Shown: positions 46,020 to 57,044, counted from the first letter of the stretch. The stretch: DNA of 64,000 nucleotides from Notamacropus eugenii (GCF_028372415.1 NC_092875.1:186133022-186197021); one strand, 5' to 3'. Numbers and translations: made by a program. Notes: generated by a model from the letters alone, not told the origin.

Positions 46020-46580
46020 TACGAAAAAAACCAATAAAATTGATAAACCTTTGGTCAATTTGATTAAAAAAAAGAAAGAAGAAAACCAAATTACCAAAAT
46101 AAAAAATGAAAAGGGTGAACTAACCTCCAATGAGGAGGAAATTAAAACAATAATTAGAAATTACTTTGCCCAACTGTCTGCCCATAAATTCAACAATCTA
46201 AAGGAGATAGATTATTATTTTAAAAAATATAAATTGCTCAGATTAACAGCAGAGGAAGTTGAATACTTAAATAACCCCATCTCAGAAAAAGAAATTGAAC
46301 AAGCCATCAGTGAATTTCCTAGGAAAAAATCTCCAGGGCCAGATGAATTTGCAAGTGAATTCTATCAAACATTTAAAGAATAGCTAATTCCTATACTATA
46401 TACACTATTTCAGAAAATTGGGTAAGAAGGAGTCCTACCAAATTCTTTTTATGATAGAAATATGTTTCTGATACCTAAACCAGGAAAAACTAAAAGAGAG
46501 AAAGAAAATTATGGACTAATTTCTCTAATGAATATAGATGCAAAAATTTTAAATAAGATATTAGCAAGAAGAATACAGCA
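46020..46580 (+). pseudogene. L1 ORF2, region just before and at the start of the RT domain (5' part of split gene)
   Basis: The translation contains the L1 ORF2 block [20 protein letters not shown] followed by GPDEF, then a stop at about 46381. After a frame change it continues as [20 protein letters not shown], the RT fingers region, and [12 protein letters not shown]1 ORF2 normally supplies endonuclease and reverse transcriptase for target-primed insertion. Here the endonuclease half is absent, one stop is present and the frame is broken by insertion at 46580, so this copy cannot act on its own. Confidence 0.85.
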
Positions 46581-47345
46581 GGGGGCAGGGCCAAGATGGC
46601 AGACTAGAAAGACATACTTACACAGGGTCCTCCCCACAACCCATAAAATACCTGCAGAGAGGGCCTCTCAACAAATTTTGGAGCAGCAGAAGTGGAGAAC
46701 AACAGAGTGGAAGAGATTTCCAGCCTGCAGTGACCTGAAAGGCCCACAGAAACATCGGTTGTGCTGGACACAGAGCCAAGCTGGGAGCCCAGCCCAGCCT
46801 TGGCCAAGAGGAGCAGCCCGACAAGACTCTGGGAGGAGGACACTTCAGGGTGGAATCTCTAGTCTCAGTAGCGGGTCCTCAGATCCCTCAGTGCACAAGC
46901 ACCAAAGGTCAGTGACAGGGTTTTATCAGTAGGCCAGGAAGGGAGAAGTGCCTTCCCATAGCTCTGGCAGCAGGCAGCAGCCACAGAGCCTCCACAGCAG
47001 CCCATACAGAAGCTTCGTTGTTGCAGCGTAAAAACCCCTAGGGGCATTGAAGAGCTGAGTCTTTCCTCAGCCCTGCGCAGAGGCCCTGCCTGAGCTGGTC
47101 TTTGTCTCAAACTGAATGGTGGCCCTGACCATCCAGCTTATGTGAAAATCAGCCCCCAGTGATGTCTTGGGAACTGGGGGCCAAGTGGCTGTGGAGAGGT
47201 ATCTGCTAAGATTCTGGGCACAAAAATCCCTCTCTGCATCCAGACCAGTACATGCTTGACTGTGCCACCTTGGAGGAACTGAGATCTCATAGATTCTCAG
47301 AGTATACCCTACTCTTGATAAAGGACCCAAAAGTCAAGTAACTGG
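46581..47345 (+). promoter_or_regulatory. 5'UTR of the half-L1-like element
   Basis: GC-richer sequence begins gggggcagggccaagatggc. The aagatggc string 13 bp inside the 5' end resembles the YY1-type motif at the start of mammalian L1s, which sets the transcription start in human L1. Presence of the true 5' end implies a full-length insertion of this element type. Confidence 0.6.
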
Positions 47346-48435
47346 TTGGGAAAATGCCCAAAAAAGGGGAAAAAAAATAAGACTATAGAAGGTTACTTTT
47401 TTGGGGAACAGATATCTCCTCCCATCCTTTCAGAGCAGGAAGAACAATGCTTACCATCAGGGAAAGACATAGAAGTCAAGGCTTCTGTATTCCAAACATC
47501 CAAAATAAATATTCAATGGGCTCAGGCCATAGAAGAGCTCAAAAAGGATTTTGAAAATCAAGTTAGAGAGGTAGAGGAAAAAACTGGGAAGAGAAATGAG
47601 AGAGATGCAAGAAAAGCATGAAAAGCAGGTCAACACCTTGCTAAAGGAGACCCAAAAAAATGCTGAAGAAAATAACACCTTGAAAAATAGGCTAACTCAA
47701 TTGGCAAAAGAGGGTCAAAAAGCCAATGAGGAGAAGAATGCTTTCAAAAGCAGAATTAGCTAAATGGAAAAGGAGGTCCTAAAGCTCACTGAAGAAAACA
47801 GTTCTTTCAAAATTAGAATGGAACAGATGGAGACTAATGACTTTATGAGAAACCAAGAAATCACAAAACAAAACCAAAAGAATGAAAAAATTGAAGATGA
47901 TGTGAAATATCTCATTGGAAAAACAACTGATCTGGAAAATAAATCCAGGAGAGACAATTTAAAAATTATGGGACTACCTGAAAGCCATGATCAAAAAAAG
48001 AGCCTAGACATCATCTTTCATGAAATTATCAAGGAAAACTGCCCTGATATTCTAGAACCAGAGGGCAAAATAAATATTGAAAGAATCAACAGTTCACCTC
48101 CTGAAAGAGATCCAAAAAAAGAAACTCCTGGAAACATTGTGGCTAAATTCCAGATTTCCCAGATCAAGGAGAAAATATTGCAAGCAGCTAGAAAGAAACA
48201 ATTCAAGTATTGTGGAAATACAATCAGGATAACACAAGATCTAGCAGCTTCCACATTAAGGGATAGAAAGGCTTGGAATATGATATTCCAGAAGTCAAAG
48301 GAACTAGGACTAAAACCAAGCATCACTTACCCAGCAAAACTGAGTATGATACTTCAAGGAAAAAATGGTCTTTCAATGAATAGAGGACTTTCAAGCATTC
48401 TTGATGAAAAGACCAGAGTTGAAAAGAAAATTTGA
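47346..48435 (+). pseudogene. L1-type ORF1 (RNA-binding chaperone) with one frameshift and one stop
   Basis: ORF1p forms trimers and coats L1 RNA in the cytoplasm. The reading starts MGKCPKKGKKNKTIEGYFFG, followed by a heptad-rich coiled coil (47540-47900). An RRM-type block contains RRDNLKIMGLPES (about 47947-47985). The C-terminal domain contains ARKKQFKYCGNTIRITQDLA followed by ASTLRDRKAW. Two lesions are seen: a frame change near 47577-47610, next to an A-run, and an in-frame TAA at 47761-47763 where a CAA codon is likely ancestral. Otherwise about 350 codons are readable, so this is a recent copy. Confidence 0.85.
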
Positions 48436-48592
48436 CTTTCAAACACAAGAATGAAGAGAAGCATGAAAAGGTAAACAACAAAGAGAAATCATAAGGGACT
48501 TACTAAAGTTGAACTGTTTACATTCCTACATGGAAAGGCAATATTTGTAACTCTTGAAACTTTTCAGTATCTGGGTAGTTGGTGGGATTACA

Positions 48593-48621
48593 CACACATA
48601 CACACACACACACACACACAC
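48593..48621. repeat. (CA)n microsatellite inside the half-L1 3' region
   Basis: A cacacaca run with one interruption lies in the 3' region of the half-L1-like element. Confidence 0.9.
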
Positions 48622-49470
48622 AGAGCACAGAGTGAGTCGAATAGGATGGGATCATATCTTTAAAAAAATGAAATTAAGCAGTGAGAAAGAAATACATTGG
48701 GAGGAGAGAGGGAGAAATGGAATGGGGCAAATTATGCCTCATAAAAGAGGCAAGCAAAAGACTTTTTAGTGGAAGGAAAAAGAGGGGAGGTAAGAGAAAA
48801 ACATGAAGTTTACTCTCATCACATTCGACTAAAGGAAGGAATAAGATGCACACTCATTTTGGTATGAAAACCTATCTTACAATACAGGAAAGTGGGGGAG
48901 AAGGGGATAAGCGGGGTGGGGGGATGATGGAGGGAAGGGCAATGGGAGGAGGGAGCAATTTGAAGTCAACACTCTTGGGGAGGGACAGGATCAAAAAGAG
49001 AGAATAGAAGCAATGGGGGGCAGGATAGGATGCAGGGAAATATAGTTAGTCTTACACAACACAACTATTATGGAAGTCATTTGCAAAACTACACAGATAT
49101 GGCCTATATTGAATTGCTTCCTTCCCAAAAGGAATGGGTGGGGAAGAAGGGATGAAGAGAAGTTGGAACTCAAAGTTTTAGGAACAACTGTCGAGTATTG
49201 TTCTTACTAGTAGGAAATAAGAAATACAGGTAATAGGGTATAGAAAGTTATCTGGCCCTACAGGACAAAAGGGAATGGGGACAAGGGAAGGGAGGGATGG
49301 TAGAAAAGAGGGCTGATTGGTGATAGGGGCTATTAGAATGCTTGGCATTTTGGGGTGGGGGGAGGGGAGAAATGGGGGGAAAATTTGGAACGCAAAATTT
49401 TGTGAAAATGAATGTTAAAAGTTAAATAAATTAATTTAAAAAATAAAATAAAAAAATAAAAATAGAAGAG

Positions 49471-49554
49471 AAAAAGGAACATCTTTGCAAAGAAAACAAC
49501 AACCCTCCAATAAAAGTCTCATTTCCAGGATAAATAAAGTACTGATTAAAATGT
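49471..49554 (+). other. extra 3' segment downstream of the half-L1 tail, with its own poly(A) signal
   Basis: The half-L1 3' end appears to finish in an A-rich stretch at 49411-49470. A further ~85 bp follows, resembling late L1 ORF2 (compare catctttgca and gtctcatttc with the outer L1 near 50980-51030). It contains AATAAA at 49533-49538, about 17 bp before the final poly(A). It is inside the target duplications, so it arrived with the element. A 3' transduction is the simplest reading; a subfamily-specific 3' end is the alternative. Confidence 0.5.
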
Positions 49555-49587
49555 AAAAAAAAAAAAAAAAAAAAGAAGAATACAGCA

Positions 49588-51320
49588 ACTTATCACAAGA
49601 ATAACACATTATGATCAGATAGGATTTATACCAGGAATGCAGGACTGGTTCAATATTAGGAAAACTATCAGCATTATTGATCATATCAACAACAAAACTA
49701 ACAGAAACCACATGATTATCTTAATAGATGCAGAAAAAGCTTTTGACAAAATACAACACCCATTCCTATTGAAAACACTGGAGAGCATAGGAATAAATGG
49801 AACCTTCCATAAAATAACAAGCAGTATCTACCTATGCATTTCCAATAAGATCAGGGGTGAAACAAGGATATCCATTATCATCACTGTTATTCAATACAAT
49901 ATTAGAAATGCTAGTTGTTGCAATAAGAGAAGAAAAAAAATTGAAGGAATTAGAATAGGCAAAGAAGAAACTAAGTTATCACTCTTTGCAGATGATATGA
50001 TGATATACTTAGAGAATTCCAGAGAATCAAGTAAAAAACTGCTTGAAATAAACAACTTTGGCAAATTTGCGGGTTACAAAATAAACCCACATAAGTCATC
50101 TCAACTTCTATATATTACTAACAAAGCCCAACAGCAAAGAGAAATCCCATTTAAAGCTATGGTAGACACTATAAAAAATCTGGGAGTCTACCTGCCAAAA
50201 CAAACCGAGGGACTATATGAACACAATTGCAAATCACTTTTCACAGAAATAAAGTCAGATCTAAGTAACTGGAAAAACATCAGTTACTCGTGGTTAGGCT
50301 GAGCTAATATAATAAAAATGACAATCCTACCTAAATGAATTTCCTTATTCAGTGCCATATCAATCAAACTACCAGACAATTATTTTCTTGAGCTAGAAAA
50401 AATAATATCAAAATTCATGTGGAAGAACAAAATGTCCAGAATATCAAGGGAACTAATGAAAAGAAATGGTAGGGAAAGTGGCCTAGCCCTACCAGATCTC
50501 AAATTGTATTATAAACAACAATCATCAAAACCACTTGGTACTGGTCAAGGAACAGAGGGGTAGACCAGTGCAATAGGTTAGGGACTCAAGATACAGTAGT
50601 CAATGAATATAGCAGTCTACTATTTGTTAAACCCAAGGACCCCAGCTTGTGGGATAAGAACTCACAGCTTGACAAAAATTGCTGGGAAACTGGATAACCT
50701 TGTGGTAGAAACTGGGCAAAGACCAATGCCTGACACCATACACAAGAATAAAGTCCAAATGGAAACATGATCTAGATATAAAGATTGATACTACAAAGAA
50801 ATTTGGGGAGCAAAGAATAGTGTATTTGTCAGATTTATGGAGAATGGAGACATTTTTGACCAAACAACAGGTAGAGAACATTATGAAGTGCAAAACGGAT
50901 AATTTTGATTACATTAAGTTGAAAAGTTTTTGCACAAACAAACCCAATGCAAGCAAGATTAGGAGGGAAACAGAAAAACTTGGAAATAATTTTTGCAACT
51001 AATGTCTGTGATAAAGGTCTCATTTGTAAACTACACTCTTTATGGTAGCCAAAAACTGGAAATCAAGGGGACGTCCATCAATTGGGGAATGGTTAAACAA
51101 ATTGTGGTATATGAATGTAAAAAAATACTATTGTGCTATAAGAAATGATGAACAGGAAGACTTTAAAGAGGCCTGGAAAGACTTATGTGAACTGATGCTG
51201 TGTAAAAGGAGCAGAACCAGTAGAACTTTGTACAGAGCAACAACCACAGTGAGGATTATTTCTAGTAGACTTAGAACTTCATTGCAATGTAAGGACCTAA
51301 AAAATTCCCAATGAACTCTT
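49588..51320 (+). pseudogene. L1 ORF2, RT palm and C-terminal region (3' part of split gene)
   Basis: This continues in frame from RIQQ at 46580 as LITRITHYDQIGFIPG. It includes ILIDAEKAFDKIQHPFLLKT and the catalytic LFADDMMIYLENS block (about 49983-50030). There is a local frame disturbance around the SPLLF-equivalent near 49880. One long open segment spans 49637-50302. Remnants of the C-terminal part continue through 51042-51314. The palm aspartates (FADD) are preserved, but the enzyme is fragmented. Confidence 0.88.
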
Positions 51321-51657
51321 AAGGCAAAACATCTTCCACATCCACAGAAAGAACTATGAAATTGGATTGCAGAATGAAGCAGACCATTTTCTTTTGTATT
51401 ATGTTTTGTTTTGTTTTATGGTTTCTCCCATTCATTTTAATTCTTTTATGCAACAATGACTAAGGTGAAAATGTATTTAATAGGAATCTATATGTAGAAC
51501 CTATATAAGATTGTACGCCATCTCAGGGAGGGAGTGGGGAGGGATGGGAGAAGAAGGGGGAGGGAAGGGGAAAAATCTAAATATATGGAAGTGATTGTAG
51601 AACACCAAACAGAAATAAAACAATTTGATAAAAAACAATATGAAACATGTACAAAAA

Positions 51658-51678
51658 TAGAAATTAAAAAGGATGAGA
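51658..51678. repeat. left copy of a 21-bp exact direct repeat
   Basis: tagaaattaaaaaggatgag plus one A. Partner at 52611-52631. Looser similarity continues for roughly 50-60 bp to the right once the SINE at 52648 is removed. Confidence 0.7.
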
Positions 51679-52610
51679 AATATGAAATAAATTATTGATA
51701 ATATTTTTATTGTTACCAAAGAAACATTATGTTCCTTTACAAAAAGGCATATTTATCTCATCCTATTTAGTCTTGATCTTCTTGCCAGCCACATAAAGCT
51801 TTGATTTTAGCCCTTCAGCTGCAAAATCTTTCTGGCTAAGGGCAACCAGTACTTGACTTGTGAACTCAGACTCTTGAACTCATGAGGTTTTCTGTCAAGA
51901 CTAGAAATAGTCATTTTTCAGGATTGCTGTTCAGTGACTTGTGCTCAGGGAAACAAACATAAGGCAGAAGAGGCAACCTATGCCTTGGGGTCCCAATCTT
52001 AGGGTCATCTAGACAAATATGCAGTCTGCTATGAGCTTTTTTAGCCATGATAGTTACTGTGAGGAGGGGAAGGGACAGGAATCCCCTCCGCTGGATAGGA
52101 TAGTCTGGCACCACAAAGGAAAGCTGATATGCTCAAAAGAAGAAAAGTGACAGCCTTTTGTTCTTTCTTTTTAAACTGAGTGGGAAGCTGTTCCTAGCTC
52201 AGACAACAATCATCTTTAATGCAGCCTCAAAGTCCTGGGCACCAGTAGGGGATTGTTATGTCATCTCAGAGCACAAGTGGCTGAGTCAGATCATGAATCT
52301 CTACCCACTGAGTCAAAGTGAGCATGCTCAGCTGTATGGAAGGCTCCCCTTATCACCCCTCTTATGTATATCTAGCACTTCATGTACATTATCTCATTTG
52401 GCTCCCACAATAACTCTGTGAGATTGGCACTGCAGGTATTATCAATTGTATAAAGGCAGGATAACATAATATAATAGTCTTCTAACTTTTTAGTTGCATA
52501 TCTCTATTGATAAGACATTTTTGAGTATGAAAATTCCTGATATGTAAATTTATAAATTATCTACATATACTACTGTATTAATATATTGTATACATTAGAA
52601 AACGTAAAAC
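51679..52610. other. 932 bp between the 21-bp repeats; minus-strand open segments, identity unknown
   Basis: The minus strand has an open segment MAKKAHSRLHICLDDPKIGT at about 52045, stopping at about 51911. In another frame it reads LVALSQKDFAAEGLKSKLYV then AGKKIKTK and a stop at about 51769, followed by AATAAA on that strand at 51709-51714. This could be a decayed retrocopy, but I recognise no parent and see no poly(A) tract. Confidence 0.3.
52360..52445 (-). mobile_element. MIR/L2-type fragment
   Basis: tgtacattatctcatttggc, tccca, then taactctgtgagattggca. Confidence 0.45.
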
Positions 52611-52631
52611 TAGAAATTAAAAAGGATGAGA
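52611..52631. repeat. right copy of a 21-bp exact direct repeat
   Basis: Identical to 51658-51678 over 21 bp. The pair encloses 932 bp of unassigned sequence. Confidence 0.7.
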
Positions 52632-52647
52632 TAAAGATGAACTATGT

Positions 52648-52890
52648 GGGCAGCTAGATAGCACAGTGGATAGAGTTCATCAGGAAAACTCATATCGAGT
52701 TCAAATCTTGCCTCGGACACTTACTAGCTGTGTGACTCTGGACAAGTCACTTAACTCAGTTTGCCTCAATTTCCTCATCTGTAAAATGAACTGGAGAAGG
52801 AAATGGTAAATCGCTCTAGTATCTTTGCCAAGAAAACCGAAAATGGGATCACGAAATGTCAGACACAAATAAAAAATGACTGAACAAAAG
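52648..52890 (+). mobile_element. CORE-SINE with tail A
   Basis: gggcagctagatagcacagt, agctgtgtgactctggacaa, tgccaagaaaaccgaaaatg. Flanks aagatgaactat / aagatgaaatat look like a degraded target duplication. Confidence 0.92.
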
Positions 52891-53149
52891 ATGAAATATA
52901 TTGTTACTAAATAATTTTATTATCTAATGCTACAAAAATCTTTTGCCATTATTAATAAAAATGATATTTTAGTGAGATCAATGTGAATTGTGGTTCATTA
53001 TTTTTAAAAATCTAGGCTTAACAGTTAGCAATACAACAATTCAAAAGCCTGGTTTTAAGTTCAGTTTACTTTGATACCTCTTTTTGCTGTCAGATCAAAA
53101 AGCTACCTTGAAGAGATTTGGTTAGGTCGAAATGGAATGTGGCCATCAA

Positions 53150-53325
53150 TGGCTATCTCACCAAACCATGATATTCACTTTTTCATCTCATTCTCCTCAT
53201 GTAAGGTCCTTGAGGGGAAGGAGTATTGGGTTGGTTTTTGCTGTTGTGCATTTTTTATACCCTTAGTGCTTAGCACAGTGCCTGACTTGCAGCAACCACT
53301 CAATAAATTCTTGATGATAACTGAC
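53150..53325 (+). mobile_element. L2 3' end
   Basis: taaggtccttgaggggaagg, gtgcttagcacagtgcctga, ctcaataaattcttgatga. Confidence 0.62.
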
Positions 53326-53649
53326 AACTAAGCAAAGATTTTTCTTGAAACTTCGGCTATGAAATTTCCAGCTTCCCTGATATCAATCACTTGTTCTTAC
53401 CAATAGGAAGGTGTTGCAGTTTTAACTTTTCAGTAACTGGATTCAAAATCCCCTGAAGATCTTCATTTAGAGGATTTTAAAAACAAGAATATTTAAAAAC
53501 AATTCTGAAAGTTCTATTTGCAAATGTATAAGGTATGCAGATATGAGAGATTATATAGGTGACACGCTTAACATAGCTTTTGGCAATGCAACTTATTTTT
53601 AAGTGTTTTGTTAAGTTTTGATCGCTTCATGCTATTTTTAGCTAATTTG

Positions 53650-53818
53650 TTGTTCAGTCATGACCAACTCTTTTGACTCCATTTGGGGTTTTCTTGGCAA
53701 AGACACGGGAGTGTTTTGCTATTTCCTTCTCCAGTTAATTTTACAGATAAGGAAATTAAGGCAAACAGGGGTAAGTGACTTGCCCAAGGTCACACAACTA
53801 GTCAGTGTCTGAGGCTAG
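53650..53818 (-). mobile_element. CORE-SINE with tail A, head missing
   Basis: ccatttggggttttcttggc, cccaaggtcacacaactagt; it ends at gtctgaggctag before a microsatellite. Confidence 0.82.
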
Positions 53819-53829
53819 TCGGGAAGATT

Positions 53830-53954
53830 ATACATATACACACATATACATGTATATGTATGTATACAAATGTATATGTTTATGTATGTATATGTACACA
53901 CACATACTATATACATAGCATATATGCACCATATATTATATCTATGTATACATC

Positions 53955-53985
<31 letters not shown>
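53830..53985. repeat. compound (TA)/(CA)/(TG) microsatellite
   Basis: tatacatatacacacatata and a pure (TG)n of about 12 units at 53956-53980. Confidence 0.93.
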
Positions 53986-53989
53986 TTAG

Positions 53990-54565
53990 CTAATAGATAC
54001 TGCATATGTAAAGAACAGGGCTTACTGCTAATGATAGTGAATATAAATCCATATTTCAAATAATGTTCTAGATGATTTACAATTTGTTGCCTAAACTTGT
54101 CAGATTTGATTAGGTTGTCATTGTTTATAACCTTGAAATGTGGCTGATGAAGAGCTTATGCTGGGAGTAGGAAAAGAGTCGGCTCAGCTATTTTTGCTGT
54201 TATTTATTTGCTTGTGTTTTTGTATTGATCTTATTTTCAGCCCACAGTTTCTCTTAGGTCTCTTGTCTCTTTTGTGAGGTTACTCTAGTTAGAATTAGAA
54301 TCCACTTAGCTAGGCATATATGAACTTCAGTATGTCACAACACACTGAGTAAATAAACAAGTTGTTCTTTTTTGGGTTGGAGCTTCCTTTCTTCTCTCAG
54401 GACACACTCCTTACCCTTGATGACATGTGACTCTCTAACACACAGATCAAGTGAGGGCATCAGTGTCATCTCATACATTAAATGTTCCTAAAGCTTAAAT
54501 TCTTTCTTTTTTGGATGTTCAATGTGTGTAGAAATTCTAATATTGTCTTTCAATACCCCAATGGA
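53990..54565. other. no feature recognised
   Basis: Unassigned. Confidence 0.4.
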
Positions 54566-54569
54566 TCTT

Positions 54570-54740
54570 GTACAGCCTGCTTTAGAGACCCAGGCATAAG
54601 GAAAAGCCCTATCCTTGAATTTTGTGTTCAAATTTCAGCTCTTACTATATACAGAGTACATGACCCTGGGCAAGTAACTTGACCTTTCAGTGTTCTAGAT
54701 GTTGCTATAAGACTATCAGTTGCAGATTGTCCAAAGTTCT
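54570..54740 (+). mobile_element. decayed MIR-type SINE
   Basis: tgaccctgggcaagtaactt, then the 3' half is lost. Confidence 0.45.
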
Positions 54741-54984
54741 TTCTACTATTTTAGGCTGTTTTCATTTTCATATTTACATGTAAAAAGGTGATTCTAATAG
54801 GCATAATGCTTTAATCCAAAGGAATAGATTTTTACAGAGGAATCCTATTCCTTTGGCAATTTCAGACAGTCTGGCAGACCAGCGGGGAAAAGATTGGGGT
54901 AGGTTAGGTGTCAGGGAAGAGTTAACTTCTTATCTGATTACTGGGTTACTGTCTGCCTCTACTATCTACTGTGTACTTAATAAA

Positions 54985-55065
54985 CTCTATACCACTCTCT
55001 CTCTCTCCCTCCTTCTCCTTCCCTCCTTTTTCTCCCTCCCTCTCTCTTTCTCTCATTTTTTTCTC
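54985..55065. repeat. CT-rich low-complexity
   Basis: ctctctctctccctccttct and similar. Confidence 0.88.
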
Positions 55066-55084
55066 CATGCATAAAACAAGGATA

Positions 55085-55215
55085 GCCTGGCTTAGCAAAT
55101 AAAAGGCTGTTTCTAGAGGTGAAAAGACCTGGGTTCTAAGCCATGTTACATTCTAACTGCGTACCTCTAGGTAAGTCACCCAACTTCTCAAGGCCTCAGA
55201 TTAAAAGTTATAGAC
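55085..55215 (+). mobile_element. decayed MIR-type SINE
   Basis: gacctgggttctaagccatg, taggtaagtcacccaacttc. Confidence 0.42.
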
Positions 55216-55837
55216 TTATACTCTGAGGACTGATCTTCACTGATGGAGGAAGTTTCCATATTGGGAATTCTCTCCAGGGCTAGAATAACAGGTTCATGCC
55301 CTCACCTTCATCCCAAATGGGGACAATTACACTTACCTCTTTCTTTTTTTCACGTGTGAATAGGAACAATGTAAGATACTTTGATTTTTCTCAGAAGAGA
55401 AACAAATAGCACATGATATACAGGAATTTGTTTTTGTTACGATGGTTTATTAAGTTTATATAGTTGGAAAGTACAGGGTGACTCAGAGATGGGACAAAGG
55501 GAAAAACCAAACAGGGAAGTTTTTTACCAACAAATGTAGTTTACACACTCTCAATACGAAAAGTTCTAGCTTCCTTTTCTGAATCTTGTGGTTTTCAAAA
55601 TGTCATGGGTGAGTGCCCAGAAAGCTGATGACCTTACTGTTTGACCTGTAGGGGGTTGGTTAATGGTGGAGTCCTTGTGTGGGGAGACGTGTTGGAAATA
55701 GGGTAACAACAGAAGCCACACTGATAAATCAAAATGAGCTTAACATGAAGAGTTTTGTAGGAACGGCCCTTCTGGATGACTGAAAGTAGAGAGGGAAACT
55801 TTGGAAAGTGTTTATTTACTTCTTGCTCAAGAATCCA
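55216..55837. other. no feature recognised
   Basis: Unassigned. Confidence 0.4.
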
Positions 55838-55976
55838 AAGCAGCTAAGTGACACAGTGGATAGAGCACTGGTCCTGGAGTTGGCAGTTTAAATCCAGCCT
55901 AAAACAGTTACTAAGCTGTGTGACCCTGGGCAAGTCACAGCTCCAATTGCCTTCCCTCCTCCAAAAAAAAAAATTA
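55838..55976 (+). mobile_element. short CORE-SINE (no LINE tail)
   Basis: aagcagctaagtgacacagt, agctgtgtgaccctgggcaa, ending in an 11-A run. Same short type as 28037. Confidence 0.88.
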
Positions 55977-56079
55977 GAACAGCCAAGGTGCTGGCCCTCA
56001 GGGCAATGGTGCCAGAACCTTTGAAAACTGAGGTCCAGAAGGTCATTCCTTTGCCCTAGATGAACCCAGTTGGACAAGG

Positions 56080-56255
56080 GAATCATAGATTTAAAGCTGC
56101 AAGGAACCAACTAAACTTAGTGTACAGATGAGGAAATGTAGCATCAGAAAAATTAAATGTATTATCTAAAGTCACAGAGATAGTGAGGGGCAGGACAAGG
56201 ATTTAAGCCCAGACCCTCTCCTCTGACTTCCAATCCAAGCTTATTTCCAATGTAC
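56080..56255 (-). mobile_element. MIR-related SINE
   Basis: gaatcatagatttaaagctg, cagatgaggaaatgtagcat, ccagaccctctcctctgact. Confidence 0.57.
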
Positions 56256-56469
56256 CATCCTACAGTAGAGAGTCTGGGCATCAAGATAAGCAGTTTTGGC
56301 AAAGTACCTTTGCTGCTGCTGGTTCCCCTTTTACAAGGCTCTCACCACGCTTCAGTTCACAGAGTCATTGACCAACCTGAGAAATGGTGGGTGGGGGAAG
56401 GCAGGGGTAGTATCCCTGGGTTCTATACTAGTCATCTCAGAAACAATAATAATAAAAAAGCTTGAGTTG

Positions 56470-56595
56470 TCATGATTTATGACTTACAAAGTTCATAACA
56501 ATCCTTTGAAGTCAGTAACTGTTATCCCCATTTTACAGATGAAGAAACTGAGCCTCTAACAGGTTAAGTGACTTGCCCAGGGTCATACAAGGAGA
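56470..56595 (-). mobile_element. MIR/L2-type SINE, 3' half
   Basis: tatccccattttacagatga, agaaactgagcctctaacag, gacttgcccagggtcata. Confidence 0.68.
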
Positions 56596-56609
56596 GAGCA
56601 TACAAGACA

Positions 56610-56830
56610 GGTGTCATAGTGGATAATGTGATGGGCCTGGAGTCAGGAAGACTCATCTTCCTGAGTTCAAATCTGGTGTGAGACACTAGCTGTGTGAACC
56701 TGGGCAAGTCACTTAATCCTATTTGCCTCAGTTTCCTCATTTGTAAAATGAATTGGAGCAGGAAATGGCAAACCACTCTATTATCTTTGCCAAGAAAACC
56801 CCCAAAAGTCAGACATGACAATGACAAAAA
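56610..56830 (+). mobile_element. CORE-SINE with tail A
   Basis: gtgtcatagtggataatgtg, gagtcaggaagactcatctt, tttgccaagaaaacccccaa. Confidence 0.9.
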
Positions 56831-57044
56831 TATGAAGTAGGGTTCCTTCCAAACAGGCTCTTGACACCAAATCAAGCACTTTATATTCTCAACTCACATG
56901 AGTAGTGTCCAGATGAGTTGTCATCATTTAATTCAAAAGTTTGTGTGGAATATCTAGCACTTCTTAGATATTATAAAATATGTTTTAATCTGAGCACAAA
57001 AGTTCCTAAGAGAATTTTACCGCAGCGTAATCCATTGCTGAACA

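Larger units (their letters stand above)
46581..49574 (+). mobile_element. half-L1 (HAL1)-like retrotransposon inserted into L1 ORF2
   Basis: The element is flanked by a perfect 15-bp target duplication, aagaagaatacagca, at 46566-46580 and 49573-49587, and ends in a run of about 20 A (49555-49574). It has a G-rich start, an aagatggc motif at 46593, a 5'UTR to 47345 and an L1-type ORF1 at 47346-48435. A G/A-rich 3' region follows with no ORF2. About 3.0 kb long, it has ORF1 only, which is the half-L1 architecture known in mammals including marsupials. The outer L1 or related L1s would have supplied reverse transcriptase in trans. It is younger than the L1 it interrupts. Confidence 0.88.
45199..51633 (+). 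mobile_element. L1 insertion (outer element of a nest), internally rearranged
   Basis: The element is bounded by a 16-bp target duplication with one mismatch: aacgatatgaaacatg at 45183-45198 and aacaatatgaaacatg at 51634-51649. It begins with an L1-type 5'UTR carrying the aagatggc start motif at 45219. A second 5'UTR-like start lies at 45640. The sequence then passes directly into the middle of ORF2 at about 46020, with no ORF1 or endonuclease domain. ORF2 is split at 46580 by a younger half-L1-like element and resumes at 49588. It runs through the RT and C-terminal parts to a short 3'UTR. Confidence 0.88.

Noticed and set aside
47067-47330. Antisense frame in the half-L1 5'UTR
   Set aside because: No ORF0-like or other known homology that I can see; likely chance in GC-rich UTR.
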